NCBI RefSeq assembly: GCF_001665875.1
Contig: NZ_LZTA01000041.1
Span: forward strand, 1-64,000
Direction: 5' to 3'
DNA length: 64,000 bases
Source: Mycobacterium sp. 852002-40037_SCH5390672
Lineage (GTDB): Bacteria; Actinomycetota; Actinomycetes; Mycobacteriales; Mycobacteriaceae
Both the position numbers and the translations under genes were made by a program. Position 1 is the stretch's first letter. Every line of letters starts with the position of its first letter. Of the stretch, positions 17,149 to 27,093 are shown piece by piece. The notes below the pieces were generated by a model. That model was not told where the DNA came from, made no database searches, and was given only the letters and a program-made list of their open reading frames with translations.

Positions 17149-18399
17149 TTAGTGGGGCGGCTCTATGGGCAGCGCCGGTCCGCCGTACGGAGTGGGAATC
17201 GTGAAGCGTCCCTTAGGCGTTGGGTCGGCCGTCTGGCCGAGGTCGGCGCCGGGAGGTGGTCCCGCGGTGTCGTCGCCGGCCGGTCGAGGCGCATTCTTGG
17301 CGCCCCGGATCAATACCTGGGGGTCGTCGTCTCGGCAGTAGGTGTACAGGAAGGGCTCGGGGTAGTCCGCCGATGACGACGGCCGCCGTGGGGTGCCGTA
17401 GTCGCAGGTGTAGCGCGGGTAGATGTCGGCGGTGGCCCACAGCCCATGCTGGTGCATGGTCGTCATCAGGGCCTCGAGCGTCGAGCCGCGATAGTCGGGG
17501 AACACCGCGTTCAAAGCGGGGACACGGAGATAGATGATCCGGGCGGTGGTAACCAGATTGGCGAGCAACCCAACCATGGTGTCGGAATTGTCGTCGAACA
17601 GGTTGTCTACCGATGACAGGGCATGCGGAGTCTCGTCGACGAATTTGCGGTAGCCATGATCCATTTTGTTCACGCCGGTCATGAGGTCACCGATATTGCG
17701 GGAGGTCACGCTGAGGCCGGCATTGACGTCGGAGAGCGTCGTCAGGACCACGCGGCTGGTCTTGAGCATGCTCACGGTCTGCGGCAGCACCGGGTCCATT
17801 GTCGACAGCAGGAAGGTAGCGCCGTCGATGATGTCGGTGAGCTTCTGCGGCCCCTCTTTGCTCAAACTCAGTTCCCGCTTAACGGTTTCGAGCTTCTTCG
17901 GGTCGGTCTGGGCAAGCAGCCCATCCGCGTCGGCGAGCACTTGTGAGAGCGGGATCGGCGTGGTGGTGTGCTGCGGGCCGATCACGCTGCCGTTCGACAG
18001 GAACGGACCGCTGCTGGATGCCGGTTCGAAATCGATGTACTGCTCGCCCGCGGGAGAAAGTCCGGAGACTCGTACCGGGCTGGCGGCCGGGATCTTGGTA
18101 TTCGCATTGATATTGGCGATTACCTCGACACCGGTGGGTGTCGGTCGCAGCGATTGGATCCGCCCGACCCGGATTCCGCGGACCGATACATCTTGGTTGG
18201 CCAGCAGCCCACCGGATTCGGGCAGCCGGATGGTGACCCGATAGGTCGAATCCAGGGGATTGATCCGTAACGCTCCGATCGCCAGGTATGTCACGCCGAC
18301 CACCAGGGTGAGTACGAGAGCGATGCCGGATAGCCAGGCTCGCCGGCGGTGCCCCGCTCTGACGAGGCCGACGACGAGTCGGCCCAGGGTGTCGATCAC
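17149..18399 (-). CDS. mceF: MceF-type Mce family protein
   Basis: 416 residues: an N-terminal membrane anchor (GIALVLTLVVGVTYLAIGAL), an MCE domain (about 40-120, with GGLLANQDVSVRGIRVGRIQSL), a long helical region, and a Pro-rich tail typical of MceF. The GTG start overlaps the mceE stop (GTGA). MceA-F form a hexameric lipid-conducting tunnel from the outer to the inner membrane in mycobacterial Mce systems. Confidence 0.92.
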   Translation of the reverse strand: MIDTLGRLVVGLVRAGHRRRAWLSGIALVLTLVVGVTYLAIGALRINPLDSTYRVTIRLPESGGLLANQDVSVRGIRVGRIQSLRPTPTGVEVIANINANTKIPAASPVRVSGLSPAGEQYIDFEPASSSGPFLSNGSVIGPQHTTTPIPLSQVLADADGLLAQTDPKKLETVKRELSLSKEGPQKLTDIIDGATFLLSTMDPVLPQTVSMLKTSRVVLTTLSDVNAGLSVTSRNIGDLMTGVNKMDHGYRKFVDETPHALSSVDNLFDDNSDTMVGLLANLVTTARIIYLRVPALNAVFPDYRGSTLEALMTTMHQHGLWATADIYPRYTCDYGTPRRPSSSADYPEPFLYTYCRDDDPQVLIRGAKNAPRPAGDDTAGPPPGADLGQTADPTPKGRFTIPTPYGGPALPIEPPH

Positions 18400-19628
18400 C
18401 GCGGTGGCTCCGGGATCATGGGAGCCGGTGGCGCTTCCCCGGCGGGTGCCGGCGGAAGCGGCGGACCGACTGGCTTCCAAGGGCTTTGGCCCATCGGTGT
18501 TTGCGGACCCCGACCCACGACCCGTTCTTGCAAGCGCCACAGGACGTATTTGATGGACCCGATCATGTAGTTCCAGTCGCGCCGCATGGGTCCGTGAAAT
18601 GCAGGATCACCCTTGAATCCCCCGGTCTCCGCGCCGGTACCCGGCCGCGATCCCATGACTAGCCGATCGAAACTCCCGCGCACCGAAATCGCGTCGCTGG
18701 GAGTGGATTTCACGAACGGCGGGATCAGCCGGTTGAGACCGGCGAGGCTAGTATCGGGGCTCAGCACGACATCATTCCACGCGGCGGCGATGGTGTTGGC
18801 GTCCTTGATGACACTGCGGCCCGTCTTGTCGCTGCCGGCGATCGACGGGAATTTGGCCAGCTGGTGCGTCGTGGCGCCGAGCTCGTTGACCACGTCGGCG
18901 ATTTCGTCGGCATCGCTGGACAACACATTCGTTGCGGGGCCGATGGCTTGCAGAACGTCGGTGAGCGCTTGGTTCTTCTGCTCCAGCCGGTCGGCCAGCC
19001 CGGCCGTTTCGGTCACCGCCGCGTCAATCTGCGCCGAGCGGGAATTGAGCTTGCTCAGAAGTAAGTTGGTTCGGTTGATCAGGTCGCCGAAAGCGCGTCC
19101 CTGATCACCGGTCGCCTTGCCGGCGCCATTGACGATATTGGTGAAGTTTCGAACTGCGCCGCCGTTGACCAGCAGTGCGGCCGAGCTCAACACGCTCTCC
19201 ACGGTCGCTGCGGCACGGGTCGCCGGCAGGCCGATGGTGTCACCGCTTTTCAGCAGCGGCACGCGGGGGTCGATCCGGGTCGGTGGCTTGATCGCGACGA
19301 ACACGTCGCCAAGCGGTGTCGCCGACCGTAACTCCGCTGTACTGCCGACGGGGACTCGGACACCGTCCATGATTCGCATGGTGGTCACCGCGGTGTAGTT
19401 GCGTGCGACCATCGATTCGAGTTGTCCGACATCGGCGCCGGCGAGTTTGACTTTTGCGTGCGCGGGCAGGTTCAGCGCGTTGGAGAAAACGGCGTTGAGC
19501 AGATATCCACCATTGCCGATTCCTGGTGCCGGCAGCGGCAAGCTGGACAGGCCGTTGGTGGCGCAACCGGAACCGACCATGATTGCGCTGAGCGCCACCG
19601 TCAACGTTTTGTACTTGACCAAGCTCAT
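18396..19628 (-). CDS. mceE: MceE-type lipoprotein of the Mce system
   Basis: 410 residues. The signal sequence ends in a lipobox with Cys22 (VGSGCATN), which marks MceE proteins such as LprK/LprM as lipoproteins. An MCE domain (GYLLNAVFSNALNLPAHAKVK...) and helical repeats follow, then a Pro-rich C-terminus. It begins two bases after mceD and overlaps mceF by four. Confidence 0.92.
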   Translation of the reverse strand: MSLVKYKTLTVALSAIMVGSGCATNGLSSLPLPAPGIGNGGYLLNAVFSNALNLPAHAKVKLAGADVGQLESMVARNYTAVTTMRIMDGVRVPVGSTAELRSATPLGDVFVAIKPPTRIDPRVPLLKSGDTIGLPATRAAATVESVLSSAALLVNGGAVRNFTNIVNGAGKATGDQGRAFGDLINRTNLLLSKLNSRSAQIDAAVTETAGLADRLEQKNQALTDVLQAIGPATNVLSSDADEIADVVNELGATTHQLAKFPSIAGSDKTGRSVIKDANTIAAAWNDVVLSPDTSLAGLNRLIPPFVKSTPSDAISVRGSFDRLVMGSRPGTGAETGGFKGDPAFHGPMRRDWNYMIGSIKYVLWRLQERVVGRGPQTPMGQSPWKPVGPPLPPAPAGEAPPAPMIPEPPR

Positions 19629-19630
19629 CG

Positions 19631-20746
19631 CTACTGCCCCATCGCCGAGAGACCGTCGAGAATGTAGGTCAGGCCGAAGTCGGGGCCGTAGTCTTGCAGT
19701 GTGCCTGTGCTGCAGCCCAGTTGGCGCAGGTGCATGAGGTTGCAGAGCTCCTTGGCGGACTGGCTGTCGGTGAGGGCCTTATCGAGCAGCCCGTGCACCC
19801 GTATCGCCCCATTGTTCTGATCGACGGTGTTGTAGAGGTTTTCCAGCGTCATGGGGAGCACATCGAGCATTTCGGACACCACGCGCTGATCATCGACGAT
19901 CGTCTTGGCGACGGTGTCGCCGTTGCGCACGGCCTGCTTGAGGTTCTCCCGGTTCTGCTCGAGCAGCGTGGTGACTTCGTCGAGGATTCTGTTGATGGTA
20001 CGTCCGGTGGTGCCGGTGCCGAACTTTTCGTCGGCGAGTATCTGGCTGAGATGGCGTGTCGTCGAGCCGAATTGACGCACTTTGGCGTCGTTGCGTGCGG
20101 CGGCCTCCGTTATCGAGCTCAGGTCGGTAATGATCGTGGTCAACTGCTCGCGGGTGGTCCCGCCCCGCTCGGAGCTGAGCCGCAGCGCGTTGGAAAGCTG
20201 GTCGAGAGCAGCCAGGATTTTCTTCCCGTTGCCGTCGGTGATGGCGACCGCGGAGTCGGTCAGGTCGGCGATGGGTCCACCCCCCTTTTCGTCCCCCTTC
20301 AGCGATTTGGACACCTTGTCGAGCATGTCGAGTACGCGATCGAAAGCCACCGGTGTCTTGGTCCGGGTGAGCCCGATCGTGTCGTGGTTCCTCAGTACCG
20401 GACCGCTCCGATAGGGCGGGGTCAGTTCCACCTGCCGATCGGTGAGGATGGAGGTGGTGATGGTGACCGCGCGGGCCGCCGCCGGGATTTTGACCTTCTT
20501 GTCCACTGTCAACTCGGCCTCAACGTAGCTGCCTTTCGACGTGACCCTGCTGACCTTGCCCACCGGCATGCCCAGAACCGCCACCACATTTCCTTCGTAA
20601 AGGCCGGCGGCGCTGTCGAATTGCGCGATCACCGTCATGGTATCCAGTCGTGATTTGACGTAGTGGCCGACTAATCCGAGGCCGACGGCGGCCAGCACCG
20701 CGACCGCGGCACCTACGGCGATGAGTGTGCGCCTGCCGGAGGTCAT
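19631..20746 (-). CDS. mceD: MceD-type Mce family protein
   Basis: 371 residues: N-terminal anchor (LIAVGAAVAVLAAVGLGLVG), MCE domain (TVIAQFDSAAGLYEGNVVAVLGMPVG), then long helices rich in Asp, Lys and Leu, ending without a Pro-rich tail. The ATG overlaps the mceC stop by four bases. It sits fourth in the usual A-F order. Confidence 0.92.
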   Translation of the reverse strand: MTSGRRTLIAVGAAVAVLAAVGLGLVGHYVKSRLDTMTVIAQFDSAAGLYEGNVVAVLGMPVGKVSRVTSKGSYVEAELTVDKKVKIPAAARAVTITTSILTDRQVELTPPYRSGPVLRNHDTIGLTRTKTPVAFDRVLDMLDKVSKSLKGDEKGGGPIADLTDSAVAITDGNGKKILAALDQLSNALRLSSERGGTTREQLTTIITDLSSITEAAARNDAKVRQFGSTTRHLSQILADEKFGTGTTGRTINRILDEVTTLLEQNRENLKQAVRNGDTVAKTIVDDQRVVSEMLDVLPMTLENLYNTVDQNNGAIRVHGLLDKALTDSQSAKELCNLMHLRQLGCSTGTLQDYGPDFGLTYILDGLSAMGQ

Positions 20747-21789
20747 TTGCAGTCCTTGAAATACTGGATCATCTTGAATTCTTTGGCGCGCCCGCTGATG
20801 GCACACATCCATGAATCGATTGCGAGACCATTGGGAAGGTTGAACTCGACGACCGGTCCGTAGCCGGTGGCGTTGGTCAGGCCCCGCAGCGTCACCGGGG
20901 CGACCTGTAGGAGGTTGCGCAGCAAGTCGTCGTGCTGTCCGACCATGTTCGTCAGCTGGTGCAGGTTGGCGAACAACTCGTCGAGCATCGGCCGGTTGCT
21001 GACGACGACCTTGTCGAGTTGGTCGACGAGGTCGGTCAGTCCCGCGAACATCGCGTGAAAGGTGGCCTCGCGCGCCACCAGGTGCCCCAGCAGATCCTGC
21101 CCTTGATCCATCAGATGTCCGATGTTGGTCTGCTGGTGCCGCAGGGTATTGACCACTCGCTGAGTGCTTTTGAGCAGCGTGCCGAGTTGGCCTCGACGGT
21201 CGGCCGTGATCGTCGACAGCGTCTGCAGATTCGCGACGGCCTGCGGTATCAGCGGCGGCACGCCGCCAAGCTGCTTGCCCAGCACTGCGAGCGACTGCGC
21301 GAACTGGTCGGAATCGACCTGCTCGAAGGTGGTGGTGGCGTCTTCGAGTAGCGACTGCAGGTCGTAGGGCACCTCGGTGTGGGACAGGCGGATCGTCTTG
21401 GACGGCAAGGAGCCCGGGCCGTCGGGCACCAGCTCGAGATAGCGCGAGCCGAGGATGGTCATCACCTTGATCACCGCCCGGGTGTCCCGGCCCAGCGCGA
21501 TATTCTCACGCACGCTCAAACCGGCTTCGACGTGATCGCCATCGAGCTTCATGCTGGTGACGTGTCCGACCTCGATGCCGGCGATGGTGATGGGGTTGCC
21601 GGGTCGCAGCGTTGCCGCTTGCAGGAATTCGGCGGTGTAGTGGGTGTAGCCGACACCGAGGAGCTTGATTCCCAGCGATACCGCGACAAGAACGGCGACC
21701 ACCACCAGTCCCGCCAGCCCGAGCCAGGTCCTGTTGTATGACTCCAGCGGACGGCGCCGCGACCACCGGGCCTTCAGTGAATCAGCCAT
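20743..21789 (-). CDS. mceC: MceC-type Mce family protein
   Basis: 348 residues from ATG 21789 (MADSLKARW). It has a membrane anchor (LGLAGLVVVAVLVAVSLGIKLL) and an MCE domain (YTAEFLQAATLRPGNPITIAG, then VGHVTSMKLDGDHVEAGLSV). The gene overlaps the mceB end by eight bases and the mceD start by four. Upstream in-frame residues belong to the mceB region and are not used. Confidence 0.92.
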   Translation of the reverse strand: MADSLKARWSRRRPLESYNRTWLGLAGLVVVAVLVAVSLGIKLLGVGYTHYTAEFLQAATLRPGNPITIAGIEVGHVTSMKLDGDHVEAGLSVRENIALGRDTRAVIKVMTILGSRYLELVPDGPGSLPSKTIRLSHTEVPYDLQSLLEDATTTFEQVDSDQFAQSLAVLGKQLGGVPPLIPQAVANLQTLSTITADRRGQLGTLLKSTQRVVNTLRHQQTNIGHLMDQGQDLLGHLVAREATFHAMFAGLTDLVDQLDKVVVSNRPMLDELFANLHQLTNMVGQHDDLLRNLLQVAPVTLRGLTNATGYGPVVEFNLPNGLAIDSWMCAISGRAKEFKMIQYFKDCK

Positions 21790-22861
21790 TAGCCATGTTT
21801 CTGCATCGCGGGGTATGCCACCCCATATTTTTCGTGGTGATCGGATAGGCGTTGCCCGGTGTGGCCGCGTTGACGATGAAAGTCGTGATGTCGTTGAGCT
21901 CCGGGAAGAAGCCGGTGGCGTTGAGGTCGCACGCGTAAGCATTGCCGTAGGAACCCTCGCTGACGGCTCGCGCAAAACCCTTGAGTAGCAGCGGGAGGTT
22001 GTCTCCGGTAAATGCGAGCTGAGGTTCGATGCCGGCCATGTGCTTGCTGAACCCCGGTTCTCGGGTGATGAGTTCGTTCAGCGAAGGATCCACGTCGTCG
22101 GCGATCGCCGAGAGCCGACGGGTCACCCGAGCGATTGAACCCACGGAGTCCTGCAGCGACGGGCGACGGTCATCGAAATCGGCTACCGCATCGCGTGTTT
22201 GGTCGAGCGCATGGTCGAGGTCGTCGTTTTGACGGGCGACGGTGTCGGTGACCTTCGTGAGGCTGCTGATGAGATCGCCCAGGGATTGATCGCGTGCGGA
22301 CAACGTCCGGGTGATTGTCGATGTCTGCTCCACCAACAAGGGGATCGACGCCTGATCGCCTTGCAGCGACTGCAATACGCCCTTGGTCAGGTCGTCGGCG
22401 TCCTTGGCATTGAGCAGGGTGAACAGCGGCTCGAATCCGTTGAGCAGCTTCCCGACGTCAAAGGAAGGGTCCGTCTGCTGCACCGGTATCACGCTTGCGG
22501 CGGGAAGTCTTTCCCTGTTGCCGGTTTCGCCCAGCGACAAGCCCAGATACCGCTGTCCGATGATGTTCTGATAGGTCACCGATGCGACGGTGTTGCCATA
22601 CAAGTGTTGATCGTTTTCGACGATGAAGGAGACTTTCGCCAGTTTGCCGGTGAGTTCGACGTTTTCGACGCGACCGACCCGCACGCCCGCCATCCGCACG
22701 TCGTCGCCGATGCGTAATCCATACGCGTCGGTGAATACCGCCGCGTACGGCGTGGTCGGACCGGCCACATCACGCCGAAGGGTGGCATACACCAGCCACG
22801 TCACGGCGATGGCGATCGCCATGAAGATCGACAGCCCGATCAGCGGTCCCCGTACTTTCAT
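21782..22861 (-). CDS. mceB: MceB-type Mce family protein
   Basis: 359 residues from ATG 22861 (MKVRGPLIG), which overlaps the mceA stop as ATGA. It has an N-terminal anchor and an MCE domain with YGLRIGDDVRMAGVRVGRVENV and YQNIIGQRYLGLS. The C-terminus carries Cys residues (YACDLNATG, HTPRCRNM) common in MceB proteins. The longer frame up to 23467 is antisense-like noise. Confidence 0.92.
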   Translation of the reverse strand: MKVRGPLIGLSIFMAIAIAVTWLVYATLRRDVAGPTTPYAAVFTDAYGLRIGDDVRMAGVRVGRVENVELTGKLAKVSFIVENDQHLYGNTVASVTYQNIIGQRYLGLSLGETGNRERLPAASVIPVQQTDPSFDVGKLLNGFEPLFTLLNAKDADDLTKGVLQSLQGDQASIPLLVEQTSTITRTLSARDQSLGDLISSLTKVTDTVARQNDDLDHALDQTRDAVADFDDRRPSLQDSVGSIARVTRRLSAIADDVDPSLNELITREPGFSKHMAGIEPQLAFTGDNLPLLLKGFARAVSEGSYGNAYACDLNATGFFPELNDITTFIVNAATPGNAYPITTKNMGWHTPRCRNMANG

Positions 22862-24420
22862 CTCGGGCCGCCCGCCAGCTGTCGCTGCCGTGGTTGCAGC
22901 GAGACCGCAGTACCGCGTGCTACCGGGCCGAGCAGCAACTGGGTCGCCACCGACGCCGGACGTCCTTGGCCGGTGATCAAGCCCAGTTGGTCGCGCTCGT
23001 GTTGGCTGCCAACCGGACCGACGTTGCCGCCGTATCCCGACGGGGCGATCGCACCGGGTGGGCCCGGGTTTGGTGTCGGCGGTGAACCGGGTGGTGGTGG
23101 CGCGTCGTCGGGATCGGCGGTTCCCGGAACTCGGGGAGTGGGGCCGATGGGCCACGGCCACCACGGCAATGGCGGATTGGGGTCTTGCAGGTTCGGGTTC
23201 GGGTTGTACAGCGGCGGACCGACCGCAACGAGGTTGCCGTCGGGTCCGATCTGGGTGCCCGGGGGCGGCGCCAGATCCGCGGGCGGGTGGTAGTTCTGCG
23301 GTAACAGAACCTCGGGCAGGTCGGGCCGGACGGCGATCGTCGGGGCCGTATAGCAACTCGGCCCCAGTAACTGGCCGTAGCGCGGGCAGTCGGCGCGGGT
23401 GTAGGTGTAGCTCGGTGTGAGCGACAGATTGACCCGCATGTTTCCCGTGTCGAGTTCGGGATCCCATACCTCTTCGAAGAACTTGTCCGACAGGCGGTTC
23501 AATCGGGTGAAGATGGGCACGAACTTGTCGCTGTGCAGGGCGAACACGCCCAGGACGGGGGTGAGGTGTTGCGTCATTTCGATCAGCTGATCGGTGTGGT
23601 TGTCGAACGCTTGCCGGCTGACCCCGAAGGTGTGGTGCGATCCGGTAACCAGTGATCTGAATTGCTCACGCTTTTCGGCCAAGGTCTGCATCGGTGTGAC
23701 TGCGTCATGCAAGACATCGACCAGGTCGGGCGCGGTGGACTGCAAACCCCGAGTGGCATCCAGCAGCGCGGAGACGGTGGACGGTCCGGGATCCGCGGTA
23801 ACGATCGAGTTGAGCTCATCGAGTACCCGAGTCATCTGCGCACCGGCGGTGAGCAGCGCGCCGCGCCGGTTGTTGGTAGCGGCCGCGACGGCCGCCAGAA
23901 TTCCCACGCTGTGGTCCTCGCGGTCCCGACCGGTCGCGGCAAGGATGTCACGTAGTTTGCTGATCGTGGTCTGGAAGATCACCGTAGAAAGCTGCAGGTC
24001 TTCGGGGATGCGCGCCCCGCTGCGGATACTCGGGCTCGGCCCACCGTCGACGAGTTGCACGGACGACACCGCGAACACATTGCTGGGCACCACACGCGCG
24101 GTCACCGCGCCCGGAATGTCCCTGGCGTATTCCGGCTTGAGGTTGATGTGGACGTAGTTGGGCCTGCCGTACGTCGCTGGGACGACATCGTCGACGGCGC
24201 CCACGAGTAGCCCGTGATACTTCACATCCGAACGGGCGGGCAGCCCGTCGCCCACGTTCGTCAGCTCGGCGACCACACGGATGTAGTCATTGAGCCGTCC
24301 CGTGGACTTCAAGAGCAGGCTTCCCGTGATCAGCCCTGCGATCAACAGCACTGCCACACCCATGGCAAGCAGCTGTTGGTCGGAGGGGCCGCGACCGTCG
24401 AAATCTAATGAATTCGGCAT
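22858..24420 (-). CDS. mceA: MceA-type Mce family protein
   Basis: 520 residues, the first Mce subunit. It has an N-terminal anchor (LLAMGVAVLLIAGLITGSLLL), an MCE domain with VGDGLPARSDVKYHGLLVGAV, a central helical part, a Cys-containing segment (ADCPRYGQLLGPSCY) and a very Pro-rich tail (from about 400). It starts directly after yrbEB. MceA subunits often define the ligand class, which cannot be read here. Confidence 0.92.
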   Translation of the reverse strand: MPNSLDFDGRGPSDQQLLAMGVAVLLIAGLITGSLLLKSTGRLNDYIRVVAELTNVGDGLPARSDVKYHGLLVGAVDDVVPATYGRPNYVHINLKPEYARDIPGAVTARVVPSNVFAVSSVQLVDGGPSPSIRSGARIPEDLQLSTVIFQTTISKLRDILAATGRDREDHSVGILAAVAAATNNRRGALLTAGAQMTRVLDELNSIVTADPGPSTVSALLDATRGLQSTAPDLVDVLHDAVTPMQTLAEKREQFRSLVTGSHHTFGVSRQAFDNHTDQLIEMTQHLTPVLGVFALHSDKFVPIFTRLNRLSDKFFEEVWDPELDTGNMRVNLSLTPSYTYTRADCPRYGQLLGPSCYTAPTIAVRPDLPEVLLPQNYHPPADLAPPPGTQIGPDGNLVAVGPPLYNPNPNLQDPNPPLPWWPWPIGPTPRVPGTADPDDAPPPPGSPPTPNPGPPGAIAPSGYGGNVGPVGSQHERDQLGLITGQGRPASVATQLLLGPVARGTAVSLQPRQRQLAGGPR

Positions 24421-25278
24421 TCAGCCACCGAATCTCGCGCCGGCGTCGATGCTCCACAGCGCCATGGTGAGCAACATGTTGACCATGATCACGACGGTGA
24501 TGCTCGCCCGCATGGCATGCCCGGCGGCTACCCCTACGCCCTCGGGGCCACCTGCGGCGTAAAACCCGTAGTAGCACTGCACTGTGGACGAAAGCCACAC
24601 GAAGACAACGCACTTGAGTACCGAATAGGCAATATCTTTAGCGCTGAGCATCATGGTGAAGTAGTGCAGGTACGGGCCGATGGATCCACCACTGATCACG
24701 CCCGCGACGACCTGGCACGTCAGATAGGTCACCGCGAGGCAGGCGATGTAGAGCGGGATCACCGCGATGACGGAGGCCATGAGCCGCGTCGTGACCAGGA
24801 ACGGAATAGGGCGGATCGCCAACGATTCCAGGGCATCGATCTCTTCGGCGATCCGCATGGCGCCCAGCTGCGCGGTGAACCGGCAACCGGCCTGCATCGC
24901 AAAGGCCAGCGAAGCCATGATCGGCGCCAGCTCGCGCGTGTTGACCAGTGACGAGATGATGCCGGTCGCGGGACCCAGGCCGAGGAGGTTGAGGAAGTTA
25001 TATCCCTCCACGGCCACCAGAGCCCCCGCGGTGAAGCCCAGCACCACCGCGACACCGGCCGTGCCCCCGCCGACCACGATCGAGCCGTTACCCCAAGCGA
25101 TATTCGATAGCAGTCGCAGGAACTCCGTGCGGTATTGCCGCAGCACGGACGGCACAGCGAATACTGCGCGTCCGAAGAACACCAACATGTGCCCCAACCG
25201 CATGATTGGGATGGACCCCGCCCGATAGGCACCGACAATCGGTCGCGCCAAGACGGGAACGTAAGCGGAGGCCGTCAT
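24421..25278 (-). CDS. yrbEB: YrbEB permease (MlaE family) of the Mce system
   Basis: 285 residues from ATG 25278 (MTASAYVPV), an MlaE-type permease with about six helices. The EE...L segment AMRIAEEIDALESLAIRPIPFLVTTR is the cytoplasmic loop that couples to the MceG ATPase. It begins one base after the yrbEA stop. No ATPase is encoded here; mycobacteria use a shared, unlinked MceG. Confidence 0.92.
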   Translation of the reverse strand: MTASAYVPVLARPIVGAYRAGSIPIMRLGHMLVFFGRAVFAVPSVLRQYRTEFLRLLSNIAWGNGSIVVGGGTAGVAVVLGFTAGALVAVEGYNFLNLLGLGPATGIISSLVNTRELAPIMASLAFAMQAGCRFTAQLGAMRIAEEIDALESLAIRPIPFLVTTRLMASVIAVIPLYIACLAVTYLTCQVVAGVISGGSIGPYLHYFTMMLSAKDIAYSVLKCVVFVWLSSTVQCYYGFYAAGGPEGVGVAAGHAMRASITVVIMVNMLLTMALWSIDAGARFGG

Positions 25279-25279
25279 G

Positions 25280-26149
25280 TCAGAGCCCCGTCCTCGGGAA
25301 CAGCGCGTTGTACAACTCACTGATTCCGACGTTGACGATCATCAACACCAGGATCGACTCCACCACCGCGGCGTTCACCGAGTTCGCGACGCCCGCGGGC
25401 CCGCCCTTGGTGAAAAGTCCTTTCTGACAGGCGATCACCGCCACGATCGCCCCGTAAATGACGGCCTTGAGCAGCGCGACGATCATGTCCTCGGTGGTGG
25501 CGAACGATGAGAATGTCGCCACGAAGCTCCCCGGTGCGCCGCGCTGGAAATAGACGTTGAACAGGTAGCTGGCCAAAAACCCGACAAAGCAAGTGATTCC
25601 CGTCAGACCGACACCAACCATGATGGCCGCGGCAAAGCGGGGCACGACCAGCCGGCGAATTACCGAGACGCCCATGACCTCCATGGCATCGGTCTCCTCG
25701 CGCATGGTGCGGGAACCCAGGTCAGCGGTGATGGCGGACCCGACGGCGGACGCCATGAGCACCGCGGCCACCAGTGAAGCGGCCTGACGGATCACCGCGA
25801 GTCCACTGGCCGCACCGGCGAGTGACGTCGCACCGACTTGGTTGGCCAGCAGGGCGAACTGGATGGATAGCGTCACCCCGATCGGCAGCGCTACCAAGAC
25901 CGTCGGCAGCACCGCCGTAGCAGCCATGAATGCGCCCTGGCGGATGAACTCGACCCATTGGAAGCGCCCGGTGAATAGGTCGACCATGCAGTACTCAATG
26001 GTGCGTATTGCGAGGATGTACTGCTCGCCGAGGGTGTTGAGTGAGGCCAGTGGGTGCCGCACGACGTAGCCCGCGGACCACTCTTGGATAGTGGCCACGC
26101 TGTCGGGAGCGCGGTCGTCGTTCAGCGAGCGGTCGTCCTGGGTGGTCAT
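25280..26149 (-). CDS. yrbEA: YrbEA permease (MlaE family) of the Mce system
   Basis: 289 residues from ATG 26149 (MTTQDDRS), the first gene of the operon. It has six hydrophobic segments and the coupling motif TMREETDAMEVMGVSVIRRLVVPR. It pairs with YrbEB as the inner-membrane permease that receives lipids from the Mce tunnel. Operon order yrbEA-yrbEB-mceABCDEF-mam-DUF3298 most resembles M. tuberculosis mce3, but phylogeny would be needed to name the paralogue. Confidence 0.92.
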   Translation of the reverse strand: MTTQDDRSLNDDRAPDSVATIQEWSAGYVVRHPLASLNTLGEQYILAIRTIEYCMVDLFTGRFQWVEFIRQGAFMAATAVLPTVLVALPIGVTLSIQFALLANQVGATSLAGAASGLAVIRQAASLVAAVLMASAVGSAITADLGSRTMREETDAMEVMGVSVIRRLVVPRFAAAIMVGVGLTGITCFVGFLASYLFNVYFQRGAPGSFVATFSSFATTEDMIVALLKAVIYGAIVAVIACQKGLFTKGGPAGVANSVNAAVVESILVLMIVNVGISELYNALFPRTGL

Positions 26150-26484
26150 AGCCGGATGCATCCCAAGGCGACCACTCGCAGGTGCCGATGTTTGTCGGTG
26201 AACGTTCGGTGTGCCCCCACGGGCGGCTATGTTAACCGTCGCTCAGCTTCTAAGGAAGACCCGACTTTTTCGAGTCGCGCCGATTCCTGTGCTTCGAATC
26301 GGCTCGCCGGGGCGCGGCGACCGGTGGTCACACCTGCAGTTGGCCCGATAGCGCCCCCTTGACGCGTTGCTGACTTCGCGAGAAGATCCCGTATCAGAGC
26401 ATCGATGTTAACGGCAATTTGGAAACGCGGTTGCGGTCCGCTATTCGGTAGGCACGGGATATCGTGTTTCGTGGGGAAGAGCGG
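26150..26484. promoter_or_regulatory. Divergent promoter region of the mce operon with an inverted repeat
   Basis: 335 bp between yrbEA and the plus-strand exported-protein gene. A perfect 8-bp inverted repeat, GCCGATTC-N9-GAATCGGC, spans 26279-26303. GTTAAC palindromes occur at 26231-26236 and 26407-26412, near the two ends of the region. This is the natural place for control of both transcripts; the binding protein is unknown. Confidence 0.5.
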
Positions 26485-27093
26485 ATGGATCTAACGAGGT
26501 TGCGACGGGCAGGTAGCGGCATGGCGTGCGCCGGGCCGGCACTCGCCGCCGCCATGGCGCTGTCCGGCTATGCCGCTGCCGATGCGGGCCAGCCCCCACC
26601 GCCGTTGCCGGTGTTCACACCGGCTCCCAGCGATTGGTCACCGAACTTCGACATCTGGCCGTACAGCACGTTCACGGCAAGGGTGACACCGGAGATGGTC
26701 GGCGGAATGTCCGATTCCTGCCAATGGTTCAAGTCGCAATTCGATCCGTTGATGGGCCAGATCAATGACTTCAACCGGTACCTGGGTGACCAGCATGACG
26801 ACTACTCGATCGGCGGTGTGCAGGGGAATGCCCGGGCTGTGGTCATCAATATTGACCAGTCGACGGCGTTTCTGGCACCTCGCGTGAGGCCGCTGATCAT
26901 CACCAATCAGCCCGACAACTTCGGCCCGTATTCACCGGTGTACGGCGGGGAATCGATGACCCACTTGGCATTTCAGCTCTCGCGGATCAGCGACAGCATC
27001 AAGAGAAAGGATCCGTCAGGAGTCACCCATGCGAACATCGTCTCGGCCACCGGCTGGGCGAACGCGCTTCGTGACTCCGGCGCATGCAACTGA
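26485..27093 (+). CDS. Exported protein of unknown function next to mce
   Basis: 202 residues from ATG 26485, which has GGGGAAG five bases upstream (a GTG at 26464 is an alternative). An N-terminal signal segment (MACAGPALAAAMALSGYAAADA) is followed by a Pro-rich stretch and a globular domain with a Cys near SDSCQWF and a C-terminal Cys (DSGACN), which may form a disulfide. I do not recognise the family. Its stop overlaps the start of the Mce-associated gene (TGATG), so the two are coupled and likely act together outside the membrane. Confidence 0.7.
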   Translation: MDLTRLRRAGSGMACAGPALAAAMALSGYAAADAGQPPPPLPVFTPAPSDWSPNFDIWPYSTFTARVTPEMVGGMSDSCQWFKSQFDPLMGQINDFNRYLGDQHDDYSIGGVQGNARAVVINIDQSTAFLAPRVRPLIITNQPDNFGPYSPVYGGESMTHLAFQLSRISDSIKRKDPSGVTHANIVSATGWANALRDSGACN

